Source: Sclerotinia nivalis (Eukaryota; Ascomycota; Leotiomycetes; Helotiales; Sclerotiniaceae). Taken from it: a DNA stretch of 64,000 nucleotides. The stretch lies in NCBI GenBank assembly GCA_029531795.1, contig JAPEIS010000012.1:1674001-1738000 (forward strand). The letters are read 5' to 3'. The position numbers were made by a program, and so were the translations under genes. The notes beneath the pieces are model-generated. The model did not search any database. It had not been told where the DNA came from and saw only the letters and a program-made list of their open reading frames with translations. Every line of letters begins with the position of its first letter. Within the stretch, counting starts at the first letter, position 1. Shown piece by piece: positions 35,801 to 48,746 of this stretch.

Positions 35801-37030
35801 CTTCAACTCCTTAAAACATATATTCAATCTCACAAACTCATACATATCTCGATAATCGCAATCGCATTAATCGAATATTGGGGTTGTACTATATCAACTA
35901 TAGCATACCCAATATAACCTAATGATTCCCTAATAGAACTATATTAAATTATATGAATTCGTAATATTCATCTATCTGTATTTTTGTTGGTTTGGTTTCC
36001 ATTCGTACTATCCCATTTTCAATATCAATTAATTGTTCGTCTACTAATTACAATATATATAAATGTTTCTTCGTTTGGAACCTTATATTAACTTCTTATA
36101 CAGTTTCTTGTATAATAAAATTTCCGATTGCTCTAAAATCTATTATAATTCTGAACCAATGTCTATTGATTATAACCATTAGATTGATTTATCCGTTATA
36201 TCTTGTAGCATTTAATTACCTATTTTGACCTGTTCAATTATTTTGATCAATTTGATCAATTTGGTCAATTTAATTAATTAAGCGATTTAACTAATCCGAT
36301 GAAGAAATATTCCAATAATCTTCTTCCTTATCGTTTGTAATTGTTTGATTAATTGAAATCTCGTTGTCGAGTATGTTTTTCTATTTGATAATTAGAGATA
36401 ATCTTTATATAATTCGGAGAAAATATTCTATTGTTTATAAAGATTGTATAATTTGGATTTGCATCAAATATTCATCTTCTATTTATTGTACTAAATATAT
36501 CTTATATATAGAATGATTAATATTGTAATAAAAATAAATGATTTTCTATATTTCTTTTGGTTCGGATATTTTCATATAATGATATAAGGTTTTTTCAACA
36601 AAAAAAGAATTGATTGTAACTTTGTATTATAAGATTCTATATTTATCGATAATTCTTGCCTTATAAGTTTCTCTCTTTACAATACCTTTTATACTTAAAT
36701 CATCACTATGAATTCCTTCATTTGTTTCTTCAAATTTCCAAATTCGACAATTCCATTCGTCGATATATTATATAATCCAAAGTTCCCCTGAACTTGATTT
36801 TCGATCGATCTACAAAATTGACTCTTCTTCTAAATCTTCTGATTCTTCGAATTGATTATCCTCCAATTGTTCTTTAAAATCTAAATCTATACAATTTAGA
36901 ATGTATAATTGAGATACAAATATCATATTGAATTGCTTCTTGTCTTTCCAAAGTTTCTTATTTTGATTGAAGTTTCCTTATTTCTTTTAACGATGAATTG
37001 CAGCTTTATATCCTGATTATCTGTATTCGA
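32850..37030 (-). pseudogene. Gypsy-A pol (protease, RT, RNase H, integrase, chromo-like end)
   Basis: From the C-terminus: a chromo-like end at 32862-33143 (YLIKWLDYLYSENIWEPRKN); integrase at 33516-33809 (IISDRDKLFISKFW, then HSQIDDQMECLNQTME); RT at 34982-35446 (KIFFKFDLRNDFHLIRMKK, ISFGLTNV, CYLNDILIYSE, where YLND replaces YLDD). A protease-like region lies near 36000-36600. Order and motifs fit a chromovirus-type Ty3/Gypsy pol. Stops are frequent throughout, so it is inactive. The gag end of the same element lies beyond Gypsy-B at 53853. Confidence 0.8.
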
Positions 37031-37035
37031 AGTAT

Positions 37036-37272
37036 TGTCACGGGGTCAGGGCCGGGCCACTGGACCGGCCCCTTTAATAGGCTCCACTTGTCCGATCCAG
37101 CACCGAGCGGGGCACGCTCGATGATCGTACCCTGTAAAAACGCTAGGGCTCGAAGCTCTAGCATATATAAATATATTTAAAAGAAATATTCTTTTTATAA
37201 AAACATAACTTTTTGAACTACATCTTATTAATAAAAGTGATTTCTGTTATCCTATCTACTACCTTCGTGATA
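37036..37272 (+). repeat. Gypsy-B 5' LTR (LTR-B)
   Basis: Starts TGTCACGG and ends TTCGTGATA. A 9-bp stem, GCTAGGGCT / AGCTCTAGC (37142-37162), lies just before the TATA-like CATATATAAATATAT. AATAAAAGTG near the end is a likely polyadenylation signal. Confidence 0.85.
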
Positions 37273-37310
37273 CTATATAGCTTTTTCCTATCTATACCGA
37301 TATTTCTACA

Positions 37311-37848
37311 ATGTCGTCCTGTCCACACCCGTCTAGCCAGTCTAGCTTTCCTGAAGAATTCGTTACCATTGTAATCAGTGATATTGCAATCTGGTATCAT
37401 TATCTCACCTCCTTTTACGAATTCAATATAAGAATGGAAACAGAAGTAACCGATTTACAATCCACAATTCAAAAGTTTATTTTTGATTTACAAATCGAGA
37501 AAACTATATTTATATAATGAAAAGAGGAAAACGATAAATTGATTATTTATCTGATTCAATTCTATTCTATCCCTGTTGCCCCGTTTGTTTCAACCCCTAT
37601 CGATCAAACCGACCCTCACCTCTGATTCTTATTACAACCCCAATTGCTGCTCCTGTTTTGTCGAAACCTCAATTGAATAAGAAAATATCTGATCCTGTAT
37701 TATTTGATAGAACGAAAATCAATCTTGATCGATTTGTCAATTAAATACAAAATAAAATATATACCAATTCCGACTACTTTACTTTCCTGCATTCCTATCT
37801 AACTTATATAATTGAAAGATTAACTGGATCCATTATTATATAAATTTG
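37311..37848 (+). pseudogene. Gypsy-B gag, first part
   Basis: Starts MSSCPHPSSQSSFPEEFVTI at the ATG at 37311. After stops it continues in shifted frames with KISDPVLFDRTKINLDRFVN and LHSYLTYIIERLTG, typical of the Gypsy capsid region. It is cut by the solo LTR-A at 37849 and resumes at 48868. Confidence 0.7.
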
Positions 37849-38378
37849 TGTTACGCCGCTACAATCCTTTATCACTAAGAAGTGATCAAGGGACTTATAG
37901 AAAGGCCGTGGTGATTTCTACTAAAGATCAAATAGGGGCTTGATGAGAATGAAGATATAACGATTGTATTGTATGGTAATTATAGTGTTTAAACTAATGA
38001 TTGTTCTTGAGCACGAAGCTCTACAAATAAAGGAATCCATCCTGCTTATATAAACCTTCGTACTTGGGAGCCCTAGGAGCCCTCGAAGCTTCAATGCTCC
38101 AGGAGCGTCGGGAGCCTTCGAAGCTTCAATGCTTTATCATATGATCTGATACTAATATGGTCTGTACTCGTTTGTTCCTACGACCACCTTTGGGGCTAGA
38201 GCTTGTGCTAATGCAAAATGCTCTCGAACCTCAAAAACCGATTCTCCTATGGAGGAACCTATTGCTCCTTCAACTCCAATCCGAACTCCTTCGATACTAT
38301 CTTTATTGATACCACCCCCTTCTAATCTTTCTAATCGTTTCATTATATTAAAAGCTCCTCCTCTTCCGATTCCTTTTA

Positions 38379-41300
38379 ATGTATAATTCTAGATTATCTT
38401 TTAAATCATTGACCATTTTACAAGCTAATATAGCCAAAAACGCTATTTTATACGAATTAGTACTTTCCTTAGTTAATGATTTTTGTATTGATATAATTCT
38501 GATTCAAGAACCTTATACATTCTTAGATATCTCACGCCGAATCACTAAATCCCATCCTGCTTATGAAACTTTCACACTATTCGATAACTGGGAAACCCGG
38601 CTTCGTGTAATGTCTTATACCCGGAAAAATGCAGGCATTCGAGCTAGTCAGCTCCGGCCTGTATCCTCCCGGGATTTATTATTTTTACAAATTCAATCTT
38701 TAATTGATTCTATTCTTACAATCATTAATATTTATAATGCTCCTAGAGGTTGTACAAATGAAAACCAAATAATACAAATTCTCTTTGATTTATTTTCGAA
38801 TATTTTAAATTCTACATTTCTTGTAGGGGATCTAAACCTTCATCATTCGAGATAGAATCCCTTTTGTTCTTCATATTCAAATTCTACAGAATCTTTTACA
38901 ATCTGGTTAGATACAAATTCTTTTAATTTTCTTTTTACAATTGGTGAACCTATTCACAATTTGGGCAACGTTCTCGATTTAGCTTTTCTTTCAGGATCAT
39001 ATACAGCCAATACAATTTCTGTACTGCATTTGGATACAATTTCCGATTATCGATTTTTATTGATAACTTTGAATTGGAATACAAGGTTTCAGGACCCGAT
39101 TCAAAGACTCTGAATTAATATATTAGACAAAAAACTCTTCTCTATTTTATTAACAAAGAATCTATTGAATCTAGATCTACTAGCTTTGAACACGATTACA
39201 GATCTTGATAAATTAGCTTTAGATATCACTCAAGCTCTACAATCAGCATACACAGGATTAGCTCAAAGATCATTTGGCCGAAATACAGATCAACTATGGT
39301 GGAACGAGACCTGCCGGATAGCTGTTCAAGAAAACCGAACGAATAACTCTTCAGAATCAAAACAAAATCTTCGAAAAGTTGTTAAAAAAGCGAAAAAGAA
39401 ATTCTGGCTTTCTAAGCTTGATTCAGTCAAGGAAATAAAAGATGTCTTTAAAATAACAAAATGGTATCAATCAGTTGGAACATATCGAATTCCTTCTTTA
39501 GTAGATCCTTTAGATCATTCTCTTGTTATAACAATTCAAACTAAAAGAGATCTACTCATCAATAATCTGCTAACCAATACAGCTGAAGTTAACGATATCC
39601 CATTTGATTCGCCTTCAACTTCCATTCGTTCAATTGTCTTTCCTGCTATCACAATTCAGGATATTCAAACTGCTATCCTTCGTACAAGTAATACAGCTCC
39701 AGGAATAGACGAGATCCCTACCAAGATCCTACAGTTAGCATAGTCACTGATCGAATCATATATCTTACAATTCTTTCAAAAATGCCTCGAAATAGATCAC
39801 CATCCTAAATGCTTCCGATCAGCGATTATAGCCATCGTTCCGAAACCAAACAAATCAAATCGCATAAATCCTAGATCTTATAGACCAATAACCCTACTCT
39901 CAATATTAGGAAAAGGTCTCGAACATTTGATTGCAAAGAAGATATCCTGGATTGCTATAACCCTCAAAGTACTAACCAAACAACAATTCGGAGCACTTCC
40001 CCTGCATTCATCAATCGATCTCACAACTTGCCTTATACATGATTTAGAAATGACTTTGAATTCAGGTTCTAAAGCTACCTTATTAACTATAAATATCAAA
40101 GGTGCTTTTGATGCTGTTCTCCCAGAACATTTGATCCGCCGACTCAAGGAACAAGGATAGCCTGATAACCTAGTTCGATGGATACAATCGTTCTCTACAA
40201 ATCGAACAATTTGTATTCGACTTGACGGCGAAACAAAGCCCAACATTAGTATTGAATATGGTTTGCCACCAGACTCCCCAATTTCGCCTATCCTTTTCAT
40301 ACTTTATATAGCCCCTTTGTTTTGGTTAGACAATCCTACTCGAAGATTTGGATATACAGACGATATTGCACTAGTAGCTTTTTCTTCAAGTTTACAATCT
40401 AATTGTGATCAACTACAATCCGAAATGCTGGAGGCTTTGGATTAGGGCAAATCTGAAAGGATCACTTTCGATCTTATGAAGTCTGAACTGATTCATTTTT
40501 TCAGAGATTCCAGGAAAAGTATCGAAAGTCCTATTATCCATACAGAAAATCTTTCAATAATAAAGAAACCAAACCCATTAAGATAATTGAAGGTTTACTT
40601 CGATAAAGAACTGAATTTCAAACCTTATATCCAGATCCTTTCAACTAAGGCTTTCATAATTACGAATACATTACATTCACTTGAAAGAACAACCCAAGGT
40701 ATCCCATCAATTTTGCTTCAAAGAGCGATTATAGTCTGTGTTCTGAAGAAATACTACTTTGCAGCCGAAACCTGGTGGTCTGACCGAACTAGGAAACGAG
40801 GCCTAAACTTCACAATCTCGAATCAAATGGATGGACATTTGAAGCTTTTGAATAAGATTGTATTAGCTAGCGCTCGAGCAATCCTCCCTGTATTCCGTAC
40901 AACTAATACTGCTGTTTTATACAAGGAATCAAATCTGATGCCTCCTGAGATTGAGCTAAATTTGATATCCCAGAGCTTCGCTGCCCGAACGGCTCGGCTA
41001 GATCCTAAACATCCCCTTCGAATTCGAACCAAAAATATCCTAGCTAAAGCTGGAGCTAGAACTGCTGAATCAAGGTTCTCAAGAATTATCCTAGCTCTTC
41101 CAAAAACTGAATATATCAATCCAATTGCTCTTCCCCCTTGGAGGAACAAAGAACCGCGTATTATTACAGAAACCCGGATCGATGGCCCTCTCGGTCGTTC
41201 GAAAGAACGAGCAGTTAAGGATTTCGAAAGGTTTATATCTACAATTCCAAAAAGTGATTTGCAAGTCTTCTCCGATGATTCGAAAAGCGAAGCTCTGGAT

Positions 41301-42164
41301 AGTGCTACAAGAGATGGATTAGTGATTTATCAATACAATCTGCAAATGGATCGACAGGCTTTCTCACTAGACTGTAATACTGAAGTCTTCGATACCGAAG
41401 CAACTGCAGCTTTGAAAGGTACTCAAACAGCAATACAGCTACCCTCAGCTAGGTTCACTACAGACCTCTAGATTTTCTTGGATAACCTAAAGATTGCTAT
41501 ACGATTAGACTTTCATTTCACTGGATCCTTTCAATCTGTATTTGAAGAATTCTGCGAACTAGCTACAGCTTGGCCTCTCAAGCCCCGCTTGCTACATACT
41601 CGCCCTGGCTCAATTCGAATTCGATAGATTCCTGGGTACCTAGATATCCCCAGAAACAAAGCAGCGGACAAAGTAGCTAAAGAGAAAGCAACACTCCCAT
41701 CCCTATCTGATCCTATCTGCACTCTCGCCTCCTTGAAAAGAATCGCTAAAACAAATGCCAAATCAGCAAGAGCTAAATTATGGACAATTATAGCACCACA
41801 AAGCTATAATGATCTTTTTATAACTTATAACAACAAATCGATTATGCTCTCTTTTGATCAAACGATACTAGGATATATTCTAGTAGCCAGATCTCAATAC
41901 GGCGATTTCGCAGCGTATCACGACCACTTCAATCACGAAGATGCTTATATATTATACTCATATGGGAAAAGAAAATCCTTTCTTCATTTTTACTTTTGTA
42001 AAATTGGAAATGCTCAAAAAACCCTTTCAAAGTTACCATTATCTGAAGCTATCCCTTATCTTTTGAGAAGCATAGAAGGAACAGCGAAATTAGTAGTTTG
42101 GCTCAAATCTACAAGGTTCTATCAGGATATATGTCCTCGATTCCCTATACAACTTATTGATTGA
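38379..42164 (+). pseudogene. LINE-B copy 1 ORF2 (APE endonuclease, RT, RNase H)
   Basis: The endonuclease (38379-39110) shows LTILQANIAKNA, IILIQEPYTF and VGDLNLHHSR. RT (39750-40450) shows RSYRPITLLSILGKGLE, TINIKGAFDAVLPEHLIRRL and FGYTDDIALV. RNase H (41250-41720) shows VFSDDSKSE, EVFDTEATAAL, FLDNLK and IPGYLDIPRNKAADKVAKE. A terminal Cys/His module is near 41960 (YSYGKRKSFLHFYFCK). Only about seven stops interrupt some 1,260 codons, most where TGG or CAA would fit, so this copy is young or lightly mutated but still not functional. Confidence 0.8.
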
Positions 42165-42176
42165 AGGATTGCTTTG

Positions 42177-42350
42177 ATTTTTATTTTTATTTTTATTTTT
42201 ATTTTTATTTTTATTTTTATTTTTATTTTTATTTTTATTTTTATTTTTATTTTTATTTTTATTTTTATTTTTATTTTTATTTTTATTTTTATTTTTATTT
42301 TTATTTTTATTTTTATTTTTATTTTTATTTTTATTTTTATTTTTATTTTT
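42177..42350 (+). repeat. hexanucleotide array (ATTTTT)29
   Basis: Twenty-nine perfect units of ATTTTT lie in the LINE-B copy 1 3' UTR. LINE-B copy 2 has three units at the same place (48204-48221). Open frames encoding alternating Phe-Tyr or Ile-Phe here are only the repeat read in frame. Confidence 0.95.
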
Positions 42351-42659
42351 ATTTTATGTTATTTTTGGATTTTCTTTGTATAAGGCGTTGGGTTTTGGTT
42401 CGGAAAGATTGAGTTTGTATAAACTTTAAAAATAAATAAAAATCTTTATATTAACAAAATCATATTAAAAAAAAAAAAAAAACTCGATTGCGACGACGAA
42501 GGAGAGGAGATCAGGAATCGAGGGATCTAACTGTATTGTGGAGGACAGCTGAAATATCTACCCAAGGGATTAACTCAATACGCAACGGCAATCATGTAAA
42601 CCCTGCTGAAGCATTTAGCATATATAATACTAGTAAATTTAGATTAGCTAGTTAGAAAC

Positions 42660-42731
42660 CCAGGGGCCTTCCTCCCCTGGCGTCCTTTGTCCCAATTGGG
42701 AATTTGAGGCCTGTGCTTCGCACAGAGCCTC
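42660..42731 (+). other. LINE-B copy 1 3' UTR hairpin cluster
   Basis: Three stems are stacked about 30 bases before the (CA)n tail: CCAGGGG/CCCCTGG with a 7-base loop (42660-42680), the palindrome CCCAATTGGG (42691-42700), and GAGGC-CTGTGC/GCACAG-A-GCCTC with a TTC loop (42706-42731). The likely role is recognition of the RNA 3' end by the element's own RT during target-primed reverse transcription. That role is inferred. Confidence 0.6.
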
Positions 42732-42869
42732 GGACGAAAAATATCACACACACACACACACTACGACCACCTTTGAAGAAACCCGGAAGAATTGAATTTT
42801 TCGAAAAACGCATTTATTATCGCGTTTTATTGATCAATCGATCGTTCTTATCATCTATAGGATTTAAAA

Positions 42870-44415
42870 ACGAAACTTTTCAGCCCCAGCAGACACTGTA
42901 CAGATGCATTTCCACTATCATACCTTCCGCCCCCTCGACCCCCTCCCTCTCTCAAGCCTTCATTAATATAGTTAATACTACTACTAATAGAGCAAATGAA
43001 AATCAATAGATTTTTAATTTTATCGCTTTGCTATAGAACGATTATCTCAATACCGAAACAGTTTAGGCTCTTTCTGCCCGACTTCGAAAACCCTTGATTA
43101 TATTATATATCGATATCTCTTTTATAACAAATAAACATTTCGATACGTTTATCAATAAATCTCATCCTTCTCAATCTACCAAACCTTCTACCAAAACTTC
43201 TACCAATCTCCCTAACCCTGATATACAAACCTTTCAACCAACACTCACATTTGAAATCGCTAAACCTATAAGAGACTTTTCTACAATCCAATATCTCAAG
43301 GATTCTACCTATATTCAAAAGGCTGCAATTCCTTTACCATCAATTATACAATTTACAAACCCAAAAACTGAGAACCGAACCGGATCTCAATCCAAAACTC
43401 AATCTCAAATCTCATACAAAACTGATACTCGCCTTTTTGTTCGAATTGAACTCGACCATCCAGTTCGAAAAGCCAATTCTTTCGTTATACTTAATGCATT
43501 GAAAAAACAATTAGAAAACGATATTAAACTTCTGAAAGAAATCCAAACAATAAATACTGAATTCGCATTATATACAAACTCTTTAGCGAACTTAACAGCT
43601 TTAGAAAACCTTTCAAATATAATCGAAAAAGTATTCGAAACCTGCAAAATCGAACGACAACAATCATGGATTACATATCGATTGAATTACATTCCACGAA
43701 CCGTTACAACTTTAGAAGACTCACAACAATTGATCATCGTCCCAATCAAATCGAAAACCATACTCAACACTATCAACGATAATACAGAACAATAAACAAT
43801 TCAAGCAATTGAATCCATACAAAGCAAAGAATCCAAATTGTATAATTCTACTTGGTTTTTGAGTTTTCCAATTTTGCAACACACAACTCTTTCTAAAAAC
43901 CTTCGGATTCTAAGAACTACAATTAACACTTCCCAAATCATCTTCAAACCCAAAATAATCCAATATACTCGATGCTTTCAATAACACAATACTCGAACTT
44001 GCTCTCATCCAGAAAAATATCGAATCTGTAGCACAACCGAACATACAGAAAAGAATCATTCAACCCAATACAATACAATCTATACTTGCCCAACAAGGTA
44101 TCTACATTATAAAAGCCTCTATTCTACAGACAATCTACATTGCCCCCTTCGTCTTACTAACAAGAACCCCAAAAGCAAATCGGAAAAACAAGCTATCCAG
44201 AAAACCTCAAAAGAAATTAAAACTAGAATTTGTACTAATACAAAATGCTCTCGAACTCCAAAAGCCGATTCCCCTATAAAGGAATCTATTACTCCTTCAA
44301 CTCCAATCCGAACTCCTTCGATACTATCTTCATTGATACTACTCCTTTCTAATCTTTCTAATCGTTTCATTATATTAGAAGCTCCTCCTCTTCCAATTCC
44401 TTTTAATATATAATC
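42870..44415 (+). pseudogene. LINE-B copy 2 ORF1 (Pro/Ser-rich, zinc-knuckle)
   Basis: A frame with a few stops. An N-terminal Ser/Thr/Pro-rich part contains a 233-codon open stretch (43094-43795). Cysteine motifs follow near 43970-44150: CFQ-stop-HNTRTC, CSTTEHTEKNH, and CPTRYLHYKSLYSTDNLHC, in which cysteines have become Tyr or stop. It ends in the Pro-rich PPLPIPFNI. This is the nucleic-acid-binding ORF1 of a LINE. Confidence 0.65.
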
Positions 44416-47400
44416 CTAGATTATCTTCTAAATCATTGATCATTTTATAAACTAATGTAATCAAAAACGCTACTTTACATAAATTAACATTTTCCTTAAC
44501 TAATGATTCTTGTATTGATATAATTCTGATTCAAGAACTTTATATATTCTCAAATATCTTATATTGAATCATTAAATCTCATTCTGTTTATGAAACTTTC
44601 ACACTACTCGATAATTAGGAAACCCGGCCTCATATAATATCTTATACCTATAAAAATGCAGATATTCGAACTAATCAGCTCCGGCCTATATCCTTTCGGG
44701 ATTTATTATTTTTACAAATTCAATCCTTAACTAATTCTATTTTTACAATTATTAATATTTATAATACTTTTAGAAGTTGTACAAATAAGAATCAAATAAT
44801 ACAAACTCTTTTTGATTTATTTTTGAATATTTTAAATTCTATACTTTTTGTAAGGGATCTAAACCTTCATCATTCGAAATGGAATCTCTTTTGCTTTTCA
44901 TATTCAAGTTCTACAGAATCTTTTATAATCTAATTAGATATAAATTCTTTCAATTTTCTTTCTATAATCGATAAATCTATCTACAATTTGGGCAATGTTC
45001 TCGATCTAGCTTTTCTTTCAGGACTATATACAGTCAATACAGCTTCTGTACTGCATTTGGATACAATTTCCGATCACCGATCCTTATTGATAACTTTGAA
45101 TTGGAATACAAGGTTTCAGGATCCGATCCAAAGATTCCGAATTAATATATTAAACAAAAAACTCTTTTCTACTTTATTAATAAAGAATTTATTGAATCTA
45201 GATCTACTAATTCTAAACATAACTACAAATCTTGATAAATTAACTTTAGATATCATTCAAGCTCTACAATCAGCATATACAGGATCAGTTCAAAGATCAC
45301 TCAACCGAAATACAAATCAACCATAATGGAACGAGGCCTACCGAACAGTTGTTCAAGAAAATCGAACGAACAACTCTCCAGAATCAAAACAAAATCTTCG
45401 AAAGGTTATCAAAAAAGCGAAAAAGGAATTCTGGCTTTCTAAGCTTGATTCAATTAAAGAAATAAAAGATATCTTTAAAATAACAAAATGGTATCAATCA
45501 ACTAGAATATATCGAACTCCTCCTTTAATAAATCCTTTAGATCATTTTCTTGCTATAACAATTCAAACTAAAAAAGATCTACTCATCAATAATCTGCTAA
45601 CCAATACAGCTAAAATTAACGATATCCTATTTGATTCGCTTTCAATTTCCATTCGTTCAATTGCCTTTTCTGCTATCACAATTCAGGATATTCAAACTGC
45701 TATCCTTTATACAGATAATACAACTCCAGGAATAGACAAGATCCCTACCAAGATCCTACAATTAATATAACCATTGATCGAACCATATATCTTACAATTC
45801 TTTCAAAAATGCCTCGAAATAGATCATCATTCTAAATACTTCCGATCAGCGATTGTAGCCATCATTCCGAAACCGAACAAATCAGATCGCACAAATTCTA
45901 GATCTTATAGACTAATAGCCCTACTCTCAGTATTAGGAAAAGGTCTCGAACATTTGATTACAAAGAAGATATCCTGGATTGCTATAATCCTCAAAATACT
46001 AGCCAAGCAACAATTCGGAGCGCTTCCCCTGTATTCATTAGTCGATCTCACAACTTGCCTTATATATGATTTTGAAATGGCTTTGAATTCAAATTCTAAA
46101 GCTATTTTATTAACTATGGATATCAAAGATGCTTTTGATGCTGTTCTCTCAGAACGTTTGGTCCGCCGATTTAGAAAACAAGGATAATCTGATAACCTAG
46201 TTCGATGGATACAATCGTTCTTTACAAATCGAACAATTTGCATTCGGCTTGATGGCGAAACAGGGCCCAATACTAGTATTGGATATGGTTTGCTACAAGG
46301 CTTCCTAATTTCGTCTATCCTTTTCATACTTTATATAGCCCCTTTGTTTTGATTAGGCAATCCTACTCGAAGATTTGGATATGCAAACGATATTGTATTA
46401 GTAGCTTTTTCTTTAAATTTACAATCTAATTATGATCAATTACAATCCGAAATACTAGAGGTTTTGGATTGAAGCAAATCTGAAGGGATCACTTTCGATC
46501 CTATAAAGTCTGAACTAATTCACTTTTTTAAAGGTTCCAGAAAAGGTATCTAAAGCCCTATTATCTATATAGAAAATCTTTCAATAATGAAGAAACCAGG
46601 CCTATTAAGATAATTGGGGGTTTACTTCGATAGAGAACTGAGTTTCAAACCTTATATCCAGATCCTTTCAGCTAAGGCTCTCACAATTGCGAATGCATTA
46701 TGTTTGCTTGAAAGGATAACCCGAGGCATCCCATCAATTTTGCTTCAAAGAGCGATTACAGTCTGTGTTCTGAAGAAATGCTATTTTGCAATCGAAACCT
46801 GGTAGTCTGGCCGAATTAGAAAACGAAACCTAAACTTCACAATCTTGAATCAAATGGATAGACATTTGAAGCTTTTGAATAAGATTGTATTAGCTAACAC
46901 TCGAACAATCCTCTTTGTATTCTATATAACTAATACTATTGTTTTATACAAAGAATCAAATCTGATACCTTCTGAGATTGAACTAAATTTGATATCTTAA
47001 AGTTTCGTTGCTCGAACAACTCGACTAGATTCTAAACATCCCCTTCGAATTCGAATCAAAAATATCCTAGCTAAAGCTAGAACTAGAACTGCTGAATCAA
47101 AGTTCTCAAGAATTATCCTAGCTTTTCCAAAAGCTGAATATATCAATCCAATTGTTTTTCCCCCTTGAAGGAACAAAGAACTATATATTATTACAGAAAC
47201 CTGGATTGATAGCTTTTTCGGTTGTTCGAAGGAACGAACAGCTAAGGATTTCGAAAGGTTTATATCTACGATTCCAAAAAGTGATTTGCAAACCTTCTCT
47301 GATAGTTCGAAAAGCGAAGTTCTAGATAGTGCTATAGAAAGTAGATCAATGATTTATTAATACAATCTGCAAATGGATCGATAGGCTTTTTTATTAGGCT

Positions 47401-48200
47401 GTAATACTGAAGTCTTCGATATCGAAACAATTGCAGTTTTGAAAGATGCTCAAACAACAATACAGCTATCTTCAGTTAGATTTACTACAGACCTTTGGGT
47501 TTTCTTGGATAATCTAAAGATTGCTATACGATTAGACTTTCATTCCACTGAATCCTTTCAATCTGTATTTGAAGAATTCTACGAATTAGTTACAGCTTGG
47601 CCTCTCAGGCCCCGCTTGCCATATACTCGCCCTGATTCAATTCGAATTCGATGAATTTCTAGGTACCTAGATATCCCCGGAAACGAAGCAACGAATAAAA
47701 CAGCTAAAAAGAGAACAATACTTCTATTCCCATCTAATCCTATCTGCATTTTCGCTTCCTTGAAAAGAATCGCTAAAACGAATACCAAATCAACAAAAAC
47801 TAAATTATGAACAATTACAGCATTACAAAACTACAATGATCTTTTTATAACTTATAACAACAAATCGATTATACTTTCTTTTGATCGAACGATACTAGGA
47901 TATATCCTAGCAGCCAGATCTCAACACAGCGATTTCGCAACGTATCACAATCGCTTCAATCACGAAGATACTTATATACTATGCTTATATAGGAAAAGAA
48001 AATCCCCTTTTCATTTTTACTTTTGTAAAATTGGAAATACTCAAAAAACCCTTTCAAAGTTATCACCATCTAAAGCCATCCCCTATCTTTTGGGAAGCAT
48101 AAAAGGAACAACAAAACTAACAATTTGACTCAAATCTACAAGGTTCTATCAGGATATATATCCTCGATTCCCTATACAATTTATTGATTGAAGAATTGCT
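44416..48200 (+). pseudogene. LINE-B copy 2 ORF2, heavily mutated
   Basis: Colinear with ORF2 of copy 1. Endonuclease remnants are at 44420-45130 (IILIQELYIF, VRDLNLHHSKW). RT at 45774-46450 shows RSYRLIALLSVLGKGLE and LTMDIKDAFDAVLSERL (keeping the motif-A Asp that copy 1 lost), and FGYANDIVLV where copy 1 has FGYTDDIALV. RNase H remnants lie at 47290-47720. Stops are numerous. Confidence 0.75.
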
Positions 48201-48487
48201 TTGATTTTTATTTTTATTTTTATTTTATATTATTTTTGGATTTTCTTTGTATAAGGCGTTGAGTTTTGGTTCGGAAAGATTGAGTTTGTACAAACTTTAA
48301 AAAAAATAAAAAAAAATCTTTATATTAACAAAATCATATTAAAAAGCTCGATTGCGATGATAAAGGAGAGGAGATCAGGAATCGAGGAATCTAATTGTAT
48401 TGTGAAGGACAACTGAAATATCTACCCAAAGGATTAACTCAATACACAACAGCAATCATATAAACCCTACTGAAGCATTTAGCATAT

Positions 48488-48633
48488 TATCACGGTGGTG
48501 GTAGAGTGCTTTAAGATATGATGATATTCTACGAAGAAGGAAGAAGGTGCTAGGAAGAGCGCCAACTATATGGGGGATGGGTGCCTTAGGCAGCCATGCA
48601 GACTAGCTAGGAACGGGTTACGAACCCGTGACA
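48488..48633 (-). repeat. solo mini-LTR (LTR-D) inside LINE-B copy 2
   Basis: The 146-bp insert is absent from LINE-B copy 1 and bounded by CATAT (48483-48487 and 48634-48638). On the minus strand it runs TGTCACGGGTTCG...CACCGTGATA, with the same termini as LTR-B and LTR-C. It is GC-richer than its surroundings and shows no mutation decay, as expected for a repeat too short for RIP. Confidence 0.85.
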
Positions 48634-48674
48634 CATATATAATACTAGTAAATTTAGATTAGCTAGTTAGAAAC

Positions 48675-48746
48675 TCAGGGGCCTTCCTCCCCTGACATCC
48701 TTTGTCCCAATTGGGAATTTGAGGCCTGTACTTCGCACAGAGCCTC
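48675..48746 (+). other. LINE-B copy 2 3' UTR hairpin cluster
   Basis: Same three stems as in copy 1. The first stem's outer pair has changed from C-G to T-A (TCAGGGG/CCCCTGA), keeping the pairing. The third stem (48721-48746) carries one G-to-A change. Confidence 0.55.

Larger units (their letters stand above)
38191..42760 (+). mobile_element. LINE-B copy 1, 5'-truncated non-LTR retrotransposon
   Basis: It begins within ORF1, at the point matching about 44222 of copy 2, and ends in a (CA)n tail (42745-42760). The 13-bp target CTACGACCACCTT occurs on both sides (38178-38190 and 42761-42773). The frame is better preserved than in copy 2. Its 3' UTR holds a 29-unit ATTTTT array and a set of hairpins. 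Confidence 0.9.

Noticed and set aside
42177..42350. Possible CRISPR array
   Set aside because: The repeat unit is 6 bp with no spacers, in a eukaryotic LINE 3' UTR.
42161..42412. Open frames encoding long Phe-Tyr or Ile-Phe dipeptide repeats
   Set aside because: They are the ATTTTT hexanucleotide array read in frame. A 6-bp unit without stops is open by construction.
42704..43009. 101-codon frame spanning the end of LINE-B copy 1 and the start of copy 2
   Set aside because: It crosses the target duplication between two elements, so it is a chance fusion.
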